The notes under the pieces: model-generated | What the model was told of the DNA's origin: nothing | The model's database searches: none | The model's input: only the letters and a program-made list of their open reading frames with translations | Assembly: GCA_937927435.1 (NCBI GenBank) | Contig: CALBDW010000127.1 | Coordinates: forward strand, 1 to 18,571 | DNA length: 18,571 bases | Origin: an uncultured Bdellovibrionales bacterium | GTDB taxonomy: Bacteria > Bdellovibrionota > Bdellovibrionia > Bdellovibrionales > JAMPXM01 | Reading direction: 5' to 3' | In this document: piece after piece, positions 1-7,376 of the stretch | How positions within the stretch are numbered: the first letter of the stretch is position 1 | Layout: each line of letters starts with the position of its first letter | Made by a program: the position numbers and the translations under genes

Positions 1-1547
1 ACCGGCTCCTTGGCTTCGGAGACGAGGAAGCTGGCCGGCGAACCTTCTCCCGAGCCCTCTTTGATTTGAGCGCGCTGAAAGACGTTCGCTGTCGCGATTT
101 TAAGGCCCTCGCCGCTCAGTTCAGCCGTGAAGTTCAGCGAACCGATCGCGTTTGCAATAAGAACCTTCACGTCCGGCGAGTCGACGAGAATCCGGTCAAG
201 AAGCGGGTAACTTGCGACTTTGATTTCAGCCTTTTCAACGGGCTTTTCTGTCACGTGATCGATCGTGATGCGGCCGTCAACGCCCATGACCTCTTGTTTG
301 GGGAAGTCGCCTTTGAACGTGAGAACGGTCGGGCGTCCGAGAATCGGCGGATCATCCGTGAGGTCTTGAAGAACGCCCTCGAGATTTCCGGACCAGTCGG
401 CGCCCGGCATGGCTTTGGAACTGATTTTCGCTTCCCTCAACCAGAAAAGCGGGTAGGCGCGCGGACGGCCGAATTTGTAGTTGCGCCCTTGGGCTCGCTC
501 GTGGGGAGTCGGCGGCTTGAAGGCCGCTTTTTCCTCAGGAGACTTCTTGGGCGGCATGTATTCGCGAGCTTTATTGAGGTAATGCTCGGCCTCCTTCACT
601 TTACCAAGGAACATCGGGCCGAAGATCGATCGCGAAAGCGATTGCATATCGAGCTTCGGGAGCTTGAGGCGGCTTTCGAGATCTTTGATGTCCTGCTGGA
701 TCATGGCCTCAAGTTCTTTCAGTGTATTCTGGTAGGTTCCGATATCAGTTCCGAGCGCATTACGAGTCGCGTCCACTTCTTTGATCTTCGAGTCGACCTC
801 TTTGAAGATGGAATCGAGTTCCTTCAGCGACTGTTGAACTTCGGCGGGATTATTAAAGCGATCGAGTTTGACGGATTTAAGTCTCGTTTCGAGGGCTTGA
901 AGATCCTTTTGTTGCGGAAGGCGGTTCAGGCGCTCGCGCCATTCTTGCTCTTTCTTGGCGAGTTCCTCTTGCAGAGCCTTCACCTGAGCGGAGGACTTAA
1001 GTTCCGCTTCGATGTTTTTAAGCTGCTCGGTCGGGTCGACTCCGCCGAGGATCGCGGCAAGATCTCCTAAAACGTTTTTGGAAAACTCCTCCTGTGCTTT
1101 GGCGAGAGCCTGCGCCTTGATCTTTTCAATTGCACCCGGTTCTTCACTTGGCGGCGGTGGCGGAATCACGTAGCCGGGGCGCGCGCGGGGACTGCCGATT
1201 GCGACACCGAGGACCGAGGCTTCGTCAATCGCGATTTTGCCGCGAAGGAGAGCGTCCCAGAGCATTTTCCAGCGGATTTCGCCGATTTCGATTCTGTTTT
1301 TATGGGGTTCGTTTGGATCGGTGATTTGGATCCTTTGGATATTAAGCGAGGCGTTCCAAAAGCTGGTTCGGACCTTCGTGATGTTCACTTCGGCGCCGTT
1401 GATATGGGTGCCGATGTATTCCATCGCGCGGCGGGCGTGCATATCGAAGAAGAAAAAGAAGTACGCCCAGACGAGAGCGACAAAGATGGTGAAAGGAACG
1501 ACGGCTTCCCAGCGGATCGGGCCTTTCCTTTTCATTTTCTCTTTCAT
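1..1547 (-). CDS. TIGR03545 family envelope protein (3' end beyond window)
   Basis: Reading the minus strand from the ATG at 1547 gives an open frame of 515 codons that runs off the left edge, so the C-terminus is missing. The start follows AAAGGA with a 9-nt gap. One hydrophobic segment at about residues 14-31 suggests an inner-membrane anchor with the rest in the periplasm. Residues about 130-260 are rich in E, K, Q and L and look coiled-coil. The later part has the family's conserved look: FGPMFLGKVKEAEHYL, then ERAQGRNYKFGRPRAYP and FWLREAKISS, followed by beta-rich AsmA-like sequence. TIGR03545 proteins usually sit next to TIGR03546 genes, as here, and their molecular role is not established. 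The gene starts 25 nt after the TIGR03546 stop, so the two are probably co-transcribed. The long plus-strand ORF over 66-1070 is a shadow of this gene. Confidence 0.85.
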   Translation of the reverse strand, partial: MKEKMKRKGPIRWEAVVPFTIFVALVWAYFFFFFDMHARRAMEYIGTHINGAEVNITKVRTSFWNASLNIQRIQITDPNEPHKNRIEIGEIRWKMLWDALLRGKIAIDEASVLGVAIGSPRARPGYVIPPPPPSEEPGAIEKIKAQALAKAQEEFSKNVLGDLAAILGGVDPTEQLKNIEAELKSSAQVKALQEELAKKEQEWRERLNRLPQQKDLQALETRLKSVKLDRFNNPAEVQQSLKELDSIFKEVDSKIKEVDATRNALGTDIGTYQNTLKELEAMIQQDIKDLESRLKLPKLDMQSLSRSIFGPMFLGKVKEAEHYLNKAREYMPPKKSPEEKAAFKPPTPHERAQGRNYKFGRPRAYPLFWLREAKISSKAMPGADWSGNLEGVLQDLTDDPPILGRPTVLTFKGDFPKQEVMGVDGRITIDHVTEKPVEKAEIKVASYPLLDRILVDSPDVKVLIANAIGSLNFTAELSGEGLKIATANVFQRAQIKEGSGEGSPASFLVSEAKEP

Positions 1548-1572
1548 ATGCGTGAATCCTTTCGCGCCTGAA

Positions 1573-2097
1573 TCATCCGTAGAGTTCTTGATACTTCGCG
1601 TACCACTTGTAGAACTTCGTGGCCGAAAGAGCCTTGAAGAACTTTGATTCTTTGTAACGGCGGTAGACCTTATCGCGGTACTTTTCGACAAGAGCGCGCG
1701 CCACAAAGAACATCGGGATCGCAAGAACGATTGAAACGACTCCGGAGCCCATGACGATGCTGTTATAGAAGCGTGTGAGCGGAACGAGGGGCATGTTGTA
1801 GAGCTCGGTGAAGAGCGGTCTCAGGGACTCCATTTCGAGTATCTTCATGCCGACCCAGTTGTGAATCGGGTCGAGAATCCATGCGACGAACTTAAAGAAG
1901 AACGCGCTCACCATCGCCGCGCCGATTTGGATGCGGAAGAAGAACAAAAGAAAGATCACAAGGATCGTCTGCAGCGAGAAAACCGGGGCAAAACCCAGGA
2001 TCAGGCCGCAAGCGATGCCGGTCGCGATTTGATTGGTTCCCGTTTCGGAGTTGAGGAGATTTATAAAGGCAAAGATCTGCTTCAGGATGAACGTCAT
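1573..2097 (-). CDS. TIGR03546 family (DUF2062-like) integral membrane protein
   Basis: A 174-residue protein with hydrophobic segments at about residues 25-50, 55-78 and 112-135, and a basic, aromatic C-terminal tail (KYRDKVYRRYKESKFF). The early ATGIACGLILGFAPVFSLQT stretch resembles the glycine- and proline-containing segment of DUF2062 and TIGR03546 proteins. Family members are short inner-membrane proteins of unknown function, usually paired with a TIGR03545 gene, which follows here after 25 nt. The ATG at 2097 is preceded by GGAGAG about 8 nt upstream. A TAAAAT hexamer on the minus strand at about 2145-2140 could be its -10 box, but no convincing -35 is visible. Family membership is confident and the function is unknown. 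Confidence 0.85.
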   Translation of the reverse strand: MTFILKQIFAFINLLNSETGTNQIATGIACGLILGFAPVFSLQTILVIFLLFFFRIQIGAAMVSAFFFKFVAWILDPIHNWVGMKILEMESLRPLFTELYNMPLVPLTRFYNSIVMGSGVVSIVLAIPMFFVARALVEKYRDKVYRRYKESKFFKALSATKFYKWYAKYQELYG

Positions 2098-2155
2098 GGT
2101 GCTGACTCTCCGTTGCGATACGTAGAAAAGCTTAACCCGATTTTAGTGGGCGTCC

Positions 2156-2296
2156 ATGGGGAAAGTGGACGGACAGGTCGAACTATATACTCAGCGCGTT
2201 AACGAAGGAGATCGCCCAGACTCGACAGAAAAACTAGCCCAAGAATCCGTCGAGCGAGCCGCAAAAAACGCCGAACCTTCCTATAGTGGCATATAG
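2156..2296 (+). CDS. Possible small protein, 46 aa, unknown function
   Basis: An ATG-started frame of 46 codons lies in intergenic sequence, begins MGKVDGQVELYTQRVNEGDR and ends PSYSGI. It is hydrophilic and charged, with no signal peptide or membrane segment and no family I recognise. Its stop is 14 nt before a strong intrinsic terminator on the same strand, which is the main reason to take it seriously. Against it, the only ribosome-binding-like sequence is a weak GTGGG a few bases upstream, and a frame this short can occur by chance. An in-frame TAG at 2144 limits any upstream extension. The transcript could instead be a non-coding RNA ended by the same terminator. Confidence 0.3.
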   Translation: MGKVDGQVELYTQRVNEGDRPDSTEKLAQESVERAAKNAEPSYSGI

Positions 2297-2310
2297 GTTT
2301 GTTCGACATT

Positions 2311-2349
2311 CGGACCTCCTTCGGACGAGGGAGGTCTGAAGTCTTTTTT
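2311..2349 (+). terminator. Strong intrinsic terminator, plus strand
   Basis: A 12-bp stem (CGGACCTCCTTC pairing with GAGGGAGGTCTG, including two G-U pairs) closes on a GGAC tetraloop at 2311-2338. AAGTC and then six T residues at 2344-2349 follow. The T run lies only on the plus-strand side, so the structure should end plus-strand transcripts. No established plus-strand gene lies upstream in the window. It would also insulate the polysaccharide genes from upstream transcription. Confidence 0.8.
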
Positions 2350-2523
2350 AAGCCGGTCTGGGTGATCCCAATCGCCCTCTTGCATGTTCAGTTCCAACCG
2401 GAACTCCAGCACTTCGCATCGCGATTTCAAAAGCGTAAATCATTGACTACCTGTGTTCGCCCCTGGGAAAACGGCTGAATCCACCATCATGAACGCCGTA
2501 GCGGCGGTGCCAAGGAGTCGGAT

Positions 2524-3627
2524 ATGACCTCGGTCCCGTTTTTGGATCTCAGGCCGCAGTACAAGGCTCTCGAGGAACAGATCAATAAGCGAATTCAAAC
2601 CGTATTGAATCACGGCCAGTTTATTTTGGGACCCGAGGTTCAGGAATGCGAAGAGGCGCTTCGGAAGTACATCGGGGCGAAGTATTGCCTGACAGCCGCG
2701 AGCGGCACCGACGCCCTTCTCATGGCGCTCATGGCGTTGGGAATCGGGCCTGGGGACGAAGTGATCACGACTCCGTTTTCGTTTTTTGCGACGGCTGAAG
2801 TCGTTTCTCTCTTAGGAGCGACTCCGGTCTTCGGCGACATCGATCCGGTGACGTTCAACCTTGATCCCAAAACAATCGAGCCTCTCATCACTTCGAAAAC
2901 GAAGGCCATTATGCCGGTTTCGCTTTATGGCCAGCCGGCCGATTTCGATGAAATCAACGCGATCGCCGAGAAGCACGGCATTCCCGTGGTGGAAGATGCG
3001 GCTCAAAGTTTCGGCGCTCCCTATAAGGGAAGAAAGAGCTGCAATCTCTCGCTTGTTTCGGCGACGAGCTTTTTCCCGGCCAAACCTCTTGGATGCTACG
3101 GAGATGGCGGAGCCGTTTTCACGAACGACGAGGCGCTCTTCAAGAAAATGGAGCAAATCCGCGTGCACGGCCAGGCGTCGCGGTATTACCACGTTTCGTT
3201 GGGTATTAACGGGCGCCTTGATACCATCCAGTGCGCGGTTTTGATTGAGAAGCTTAAGCGCTACGATTGGGAAATCGAGCGCCGGAACGCGATTGCGGCT
3301 CAGTATTCGGAAGCCTTCCGCGCGCTCGGTGAGCGTTGCCTGGTTCCGCAGGTCCAAGGCGATCGCGGTTCTGTTTGGGCACAGTATACGGTCCGCGTTC
3401 AAGAGCGCGATGCGTTCGCCGCCCGAATGAAAGAGCGTGGAGTTCCGACTTCGATCCACTATCCGTCGCCGCTTCATCATCAACCCGTCTATGTGCACTT
3501 GCGAGAACGGTTTAAGTGTCCTGAGGCGGAAAAAGCCGCGCAAACGGTGATCAGCCTTCCGATGTTCCCGGATATGACGGACGAACAAGTGAAACACGTG
3601 ATTCAAGCGGTGATGGCATCGGTGTGA
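2524..3627 (+). CDS. wbpE: DegT/DnrJ/EryC1/StrS aminotransferase, WbpE/WlbC-like
   Basis: A 367-residue PLP-dependent sugar aminotransferase of normal family length. The start has AAGGAG 6 nt upstream. Visible hallmarks: GTDAL at 61-65 (phosphate binding), VEDAAQSFGA at 156-165 with D158 (pyridine nitrogen) and Q161, and TSFFPAKPLGCYGDGGA with K187 as the Schiff-base lysine. The N-terminal VPFLDLRPQY and the HGQFILGPEV segment are close to WbpE of Pseudomonas aeruginosa. WbpE transfers an amino group from glutamate to UDP-2-acetamido-2-deoxy-3-oxo-D-glucuronate in the route to UDP-diacetamido-glucuronic or -mannuronic acid. That substrate is an inference from resemblance, because the partner dehydrogenase and acetyltransferase genes (WbpA, WbpB, WbpD) are not in the window. 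It acts in the cytosol. The next gene starts 12 nt downstream, so an operon is likely. Confidence 0.85.
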   Translation: MTSVPFLDLRPQYKALEEQINKRIQTVLNHGQFILGPEVQECEEALRKYIGAKYCLTAASGTDALLMALMALGIGPGDEVITTPFSFFATAEVVSLLGATPVFGDIDPVTFNLDPKTIEPLITSKTKAIMPVSLYGQPADFDEINAIAEKHGIPVVEDAAQSFGAPYKGRKSCNLSLVSATSFFPAKPLGCYGDGGAVFTNDEALFKKMEQIRVHGQASRYYHVSLGINGRLDTIQCAVLIEKLKRYDWEIERRNAIAAQYSEAFRALGERCLVPQVQGDRGSVWAQYTVRVQERDAFAARMKERGVPTSIHYPSPLHHQPVYVHLRERFKCPEAEKAAQTVISLPMFPDMTDEQVKHVIQAVMASV

Positions 3628-3639
3628 CGAGCGAAACAG

Positions 3640-5316
3640 ATGAAAGAGTGGATTCGCAACGGGGTATTTGTCCTCATTCTGCTTTTGATCGCCATTTTCT
3701 TTTGGCGGCTTTGGGTGCCCGAATTCACTTTATTCGAGAGCCCAAATTGGGATGAGTCAGACCGTGCGCGCGATGCCTATGTTCTTTTTGAAGGTTTCAA
3801 GAACCTAAATCCCGTTCCGGCAATTCAGCAGCTTCTGTTCTTTGAAACTTGGGGGCCGATGTTTGCGTTCGTTGCGCAAATCCCGCTCGTTTTCTTTGGT
3901 TTACAGGCGCATAGTCTCAGCCTGGTTTCGTTCTTTGCGTTTTTCGTGGCGAGTTTCGGGTTTCTTCTCTGTGCGCAATCGAAGCTTGGTTGGAACCGGG
4001 CGTTTGCAATCGCGGTTTTCAGTTTCTTTTGGATCGTGGGCTTTGAAAGGTTCGGTCCTTATTGGGTCAACTTCATGATTGAGTCGTGGGCGATCGTGGG
4101 ATGGATCGGGATCGCTCTTTCAGGAGCCTTGCTGCACGCACCACTTCTTGTGGCGGCATCGTGGGTCTTATTTGCAACAAAGTATCAATACTTTCCGCTC
4201 TTCATCTTAGCATCCGGAACTTATCTACTTATCAATCGACGCTCCAAACTTCTCGGGTTTTTAAAAGAGCTATTGGCCCCGCATTGGGCAAAACTCATTT
4301 TCGCACTTATCTCGATGGCTGTGATTCACATCGGCATTATGAAAACTTTAGGACCGATTTATGGTGAGCCTGGATGGGATGAACCGCGCGCTCTACGTAA
4401 CCCGGTCCACGTCGCCTTCATCTTAACTTGTGTTCTCTTGTTTATTCGGCGTCGAGTTTTCTTTCGGCACTTGATCGAGCGCGAGTGGGAAGCTTCATAT
4501 GTACGTTATTTCCTTTGGCCGACGTCGCTCTTAATGGCATTCCCATGGCCCAATCGCTGGGCGGGGGTCATGCTCACGCAAAATTTTCAGGCAGTGAAGC
4601 ATTCCTTCATCGAGATTCTTGCGATTTACGCAAAAGAAATGAAGGAAACGTGGCAGTTGCCCGCCGTTGCTTTTTCAATTGTGGTGATCTTGTGTTTAGC
4701 GGGACTGGCCCTGAGTGTTTCGCGCTTAAAGCGAGAAAAGGACCTGGCGACCCAGGCGGTTTTTGTCGCTCTTATTTTCCTTGTTCAAATTTTTACTCTG
4801 CTCTTTGCGGTGAATAACGTTCAGGGCCGATTTGCGGTGGTCGTGCTGGCCAGCGTGCCGATTGGCCTTTTCGCATATGTTTTGCGATCGACGCCTGGCA
4901 TTTGGGGGCGTGCAGGGGCTTTGGCGGTTTCAGTTTTGTTGCTCATTCTCTTGGCCTTCACGCGGTATTTCGAGCCGAAGCGGTTTTTCTTCGGTGCTAT
5001 GTCTGAGCATGTGAGCCGACCATTTAAGGAGCATCCAGGGCTCTTTCCGCTCGACAAGAGCTTAGGTGACCTTATGCAGGGAGCGACGGAAAAGGCCCAT
5101 GTCCGGCTTGGAATTATTGGCCCACAAAGAGAAGCCGATTGGGATATGCCGATGCGATTCTGGTTGGTTCGCCATCGAATTCAAACGGGTCAAGATGTCG
5201 AAGCCTCGTATTTTAAGCGCAGTGAGGACTTCTGCGCTGAAGCGAAGGCCAAGCAGCTCGATTTCTTGATCGAAGCGGTTGGCGACTCCTGGCAGAAAGT
5301 GGACTGCGGGAGCTGA
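3640..5316 (+). CDS. Polytopic membrane protein, probable GT-C-type glycosyltransferase
   Basis: A 558-residue protein with about ten to twelve hydrophobic segments over residues 7-460 and a soluble tail of about 100 residues. After the first membrane segment comes a loop with NWDESDRARDAYV (D38, E39, D45). An acidic D/E pair in the first periplasmic loop is typical of GT-C enzymes such as the ArnT and PMT families, which take sugars from polyprenyl-phosphate donors. The assignment rests on topology and this loop, and I do not recognise a specific subfamily. The ATG is 12 nt after the wbpE stop with only a weak purine-rich leader (GACGAG), which suggests translational coupling. Alternatives are a Wzy-like polymerase or an unrelated multi-pass protein. 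Its place behind wbpE points to transfer or decoration of the envelope glycan. Confidence 0.6.
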   Translation: MKEWIRNGVFVLILLLIAIFFWRLWVPEFTLFESPNWDESDRARDAYVLFEGFKNLNPVPAIQQLLFFETWGPMFAFVAQIPLVFFGLQAHSLSLVSFFAFFVASFGFLLCAQSKLGWNRAFAIAVFSFFWIVGFERFGPYWVNFMIESWAIVGWIGIALSGALLHAPLLVAASWVLFATKYQYFPLFILASGTYLLINRRSKLLGFLKELLAPHWAKLIFALISMAVIHIGIMKTLGPIYGEPGWDEPRALRNPVHVAFILTCVLLFIRRRVFFRHLIEREWEASYVRYFLWPTSLLMAFPWPNRWAGVMLTQNFQAVKHSFIEILAIYAKEMKETWQLPAVAFSIVVILCLAGLALSVSRLKREKDLATQAVFVALIFLVQIFTLLFAVNNVQGRFAVVVLASVPIGLFAYVLRSTPGIWGRAGALAVSVLLLILLAFTRYFEPKRFFFGAMSEHVSRPFKEHPGLFPLDKSLGDLMQGATEKAHVRLGIIGPQREADWDMPMRFWLVRHRIQTGQDVEASYFKRSEDFCAEAKAKQLDFLIEAVGDSWQKVDCGS

Positions 5317-5414
5317 ACCTGAGGCCAGAGGTCCGCTGCTATACAGCATTCTGGCTTGATCGCCCCATTTCTCTTGGCTAAGCTTGCGTTTCATTACCAC
5401 ACACGGAGCACAAA

Positions 5415-5477
5415 ATGATTCCAGTAATACTCTCTGGGGGCAGTGGTTCAAGCTTGCTGAGCACGTTCAGCGTCTAA
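5415..5477 (+). pseudogene. Vestigial manC (mannose-1-phosphate guanylyltransferase) 5' fragment
   Basis: The ATG at 5415 opens a 20-codon frame beginning MIPVILSGGSG. Its first 11 residues are identical to those of intact manC at 7458, and MIPVILSGGSGTRLWP is the hallmark nucleotide-binding start of GDP-mannose pyrophosphorylases. After GGSG the match breaks down (SSLLSTFSV) and the frame stops at 5475. The leader is also shared: CACGGAGCACAAA before this ATG and CACGGAGCAAAGAA before manC. The two starts differ mostly at third codon positions, so this is not a recent copy. It is more likely the stump of a diverged or separately acquired manC. The rest of the gene is missing. Confidence 0.6.
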
Positions 5478-5495
5478 AGCACGACGAAATTGCTG

Positions 5496-5583
5496 GTGGT
5501 CCAAGATCTATCGCGGACGAATTGTCCGGAAGCCGACCCGTGTCACTGATATTTACTGCGTTAGAAGCTGAATCTTGGACCAC
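5496..5583. repeat. 12-bp inverted repeat pair enclosing a hairpin
   Basis: GTGGTCCAAGAT at 5496-5507 is the exact reverse complement of ATCTTGGACCAC at 5572-5583. The 64 bases between contain the hairpin CGGAC-GAATT-GTCCG at 5514-5528. The layout could be the ends of a very small non-autonomous mobile element or a folded RNA. No target duplication is obvious and no second copy was seen in the window. Confidence 0.45.
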
Positions 5584-5620
5584 TTCCTGGTAACTTCACT
5601 AAATCCGAAAGGATAGGGAA

Positions 5621-6160
5621 ATGACAACTGAACTTTTAAAAGCCGATGATGTTCCGTTCACGAGGAAAATGCTCGACGAAACGGCCGAATCATTGCGGGC
5701 CGAGATCCGTGCGCTCGATCGGAAAATGGAAGCGAGATTCGCCGAGGTTGAGGGAAAATTTAGCCGGATCGACACAAGGTTTAACGAGGTCGACGCTAAG
5801 TTTAATAAGATCGATGCGAGATTTGATGAGGTCGACGCCAGGTTTAATGAGATTAATGCAAGGTTCAATGAGATTGATGCAAGGTTCAATGAGATTAATG
5901 CAAGATTTAATGAGATCAATGGTCAGTTTAATCAGGTCGACGGGCGGTTTAAAGACATGGACGCTCGTTTCAACAGAATCGAATCGCAGCTTGAGTCGGT
6001 CGTAGCGGCGATTCATCGGAATACTGCGGTGATTGAAGAACAAAACGCCCGCAACCGTTTCGTGCTCGACGCGTGGGCCGCTCTGCATGAGGCGCAAGAG
6101 CGGCAAAAACAGCGTATCGCGAAGCTCGAAAAGCATGTTTTCGGGTTAGAGCAGGAGTGA
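5621..6160 (+). CDS. Coiled-coil protein built from tandem heptads, unknown function
   Basis: An intact 179-residue protein. AAAGGA lies 8 nt before the ATG, which supports translation. Residues 38-121 are twelve consecutive seven-residue units of the pattern ARFNEID (F at position 3, I/V/M at position 6). They are followed by a less regular but still amphipathic segment to residue 140, then a C-terminal region rich in A, E, Q and R ending KHVFGLEQE. There is no signal peptide and no membrane segment, so it is probably cytosolic and forms an elongated coiled coil. I do not recognise a named family. It lies between a manC relic and an acyltransferase pseudogene, so its link to polysaccharide synthesis is uncertain. 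A scaffold or length-ruler role, as shown for the WbdD coiled coil in E. coli O9a, is only a speculation. Confidence 0.75.
   Translation: MTTELLKADDVPFTRKMLDETAESLRAEIRALDRKMEARFAEVEGKFSRIDTRFNEVDAKFNKIDARFDEVDARFNEINARFNEIDARFNEINARFNEINGQFNQVDGRFKDMDARFNRIESQLESVVAAIHRNTAVIEEQNARNRFVLDAWAALHEAQERQKQRIAKLEKHVFGLEQE
5732..5983 (+). repeat. Tandem 21-bp repeats coding for heptads
   Basis: Twelve in-frame 21-bp units lie inside the coiled-coil gene. The best-preserved four, at 5840-5860, 5861-5881, 5882-5902 and 5903-5923, differ by only a few bases each and share the core AGGTTCAATGAGATTAATGC. Units further out are more diverged, so expansion seems most recent in the middle. Because 21 bp is a multiple of three, gain or loss of a unit would keep the frame and change only coiled-coil length. 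Confidence 0.8.
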
Positions 6161-6227
6161 GGTTCGGCCGCAATCTTTTGACGGTTTTTGGTTTCAGAAT
6201 GCATCAAGTTGGACGAAACGGATTTTG

Positions 6228-7309
6228 ATGAAAGATAAACCACGTTTAGAATTTTTAGATGCACTTCGCGGGATTGCGGCTCTCGCTGTTTTCTTCGAGC
6301 ATGCTTGTGGTCCTTTGTTCAGCCAAATTAAGGCAGTTCAGACATATGGTTTTCAAATTGGCCAATTTGGAGTCTCGCTTTTTTCCTCTGCAGCGGATTT
6401 GTGATTCCGTTTTCGATCGAAAAAACTCTTTCAATTAAAAGATTCTGGATCAGCCGGGTTTTCCGGCTTTATCCGCTTTTCTTAGTGAGCCTGGGGCTCG
6501 CCATTGCTTTGAATCACGTGGGGCTCTTCCAGCTGCCAAGCGGCTTTGTCGCCAATTTTTGGGCTTCAGTCCTCGCGCAATTAACCATGGTAGCGAAGTT
6601 TCTGGGATTCGATCTCGCGATCGGCCTTTATTGGAGTCTTGGGTACGAGATGATTTTTTATTAGGCCGTTACGATCCTTGTCTTTCTTAAATTATACAAG
6701 CGAACTCTTCCGATTGTTATCGGACTGCTGATCTTGGCGGTTATCAATCCAATCGTAACTCGTTTTGTTTTAGATAAACCTGCGCATCTGGGCCTAGTTT
6801 TCCATTTTGCCACGATGTTTTTCGGGACCTTGGTGTATCGCTTGTACAGCGGTGAGCTTGAAGCTAAAACTTTCAAGCGAGTTTTCTTCCTTGCTTTAAT
6901 AGTGATCGTTCTTTCGAACTTGATTGGGTTTTATGGAAAGGATGAGCCGGAAGCGGGAGGCACGAGAAGCTTCATTCCTATGACAACAGCATGGCTTGCG
7001 GCTTACTTTGTCTTTTTAACGGCGTACCGCCTTCGAGGCCTCAAGATGCCGAGCTGGTGCCTGCATTTCGGCCTTATCAGTTATTCTCTATACTTAATGC
7101 ACCCGTTGGTTTTGGATGCTTTCCCCCGCATCGGGAACTCGTTTTTCACCCTTTGTGCGGAGTTTTTGTTGAGGTGGGGAATCGCATGGTTTTGCTATCA
7201 CGCCGTGGAAAAGCTGGGCATAAATTGGGGTAGGAGAGTGATAGCTAGGATGATACCGCCGACGATGATTTCCGAAAATTTGAAAGAGCGATGTGTGGCT
7301 AACGAATAA
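6228..7309 (+). pseudogene. Acyltransferase 3 (OafA-type) pseudogene: frameshift plus amber stop
   Basis: The N-terminus (ATG 6228) reads KPRLEFLDALRGIAALAVFF then EHA, the family signature with H25 as the likely catalytic histidine. At a six-T run (6379-6384) the frame breaks. Adding one T restores VSLFFLCSGFVIPF and the family continues through RFWISRVFRLYPLF and GLYWSLGYEMIFY. There, at 6662-6664, an in-frame TAG interrupts the gene, after which the same frame continues (AVTILVFLKLY) with membrane segments to the TAA at 7309. The repaired product would be about 360 residues, normal for membrane O-acyltransferases, which acetylate or succinylate sugars in O-antigens. Two separate lesions argue for decay rather than a single sequencing error. 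If the gene is dead, the glycan may have lost an O-acyl decoration. Confidence 0.85.
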
Positions 7310-7340
7310 GTGGCCTTGTTCTTCAATTGCTTTGTATTTT

Positions 7341-7376
7341 GCGACGCGTAATTGAGTGTTGTTTTGCGTCGCTCAA
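7341..7376 (+). promoter_or_regulatory. Two mutually exclusive hairpins in the manC leader
   Basis: GCGACGC (7341-7347) is the reverse complement of GCGTCGC (7366-7372). An overlapping alternative pairs TTGAG (7352-7356) with CTCAA (7372-7376). Both cannot form fully because they share base 7372 and interleave. There is no T run after either, so this is not a standard terminator. It could be an attenuator-like switch or an operator upstream of manC, and it could also be chance. Confidence 0.25.

Larger units (their letters stand above)
2098..2523. other. Gene-poor intergenic region with divergent signals
   Basis: These 426 bases separate the minus-strand TIGR pair from the plus-strand polysaccharide genes. 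They contain a possible small ORF (2156-2296), a strong plus-strand terminator (2311-2349), and a short inverted repeat AGTTCC-AACC-GGAACT at 2390-2405 that could be an operator. A TTGACT hexamer at 2443-2448 could be a -35 box for wbpE, but the sequence 17 nt later (GGAAAA) is a poor -10. A 12-codon leader ORF at 2489-2527 ends in a TGA that overlaps the wbpE ATG. Promoter calls here are tentative. Confidence 0.5.
5317..5620. other. Non-coding, decayed segment before the coiled-coil gene
   Basis: These 304 bases hold no intact gene. They contain a vestigial manC start (5415-5477), a 12-bp inverted repeat (5496-5507 with 5572-5583) that encloses a small hairpin (CGGAC-GAATT-GTCCG, 5514-5528), and the AAAGGA ribosome-binding site of the next gene at 5608-5612. 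A 69-codon frame over 5384-5593 runs across these pieces and resembles nothing I know. Confidence 0.5.

Noticed and set aside
66..1070. Long plus-strand frame of 334 codons
   Set aside because: The minus strand here codes for a recognisable TIGR03545 protein through the whole stretch. The plus-strand translation shows no family features and is a shadow.
2443..2471. Promoter for wbpE from TTGACT
   Set aside because: The -35 is good but the sequence at the proper distance (GGAAAA) does not resemble a -10, so it is noted but not called.
2812..3606. Minus-strand frame of 264 codons
   Set aside because: It lies fully inside the WbpE-like gene, which has its motifs and PLP lysine in the other strand. 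The shadow product resembles nothing.
5384..5593. Plus-strand frame of 69 codons
   Set aside because: It crosses the manC stump in the wrong frame and the inverted repeat. There is no ribosome-binding site and no recognisable sequence.
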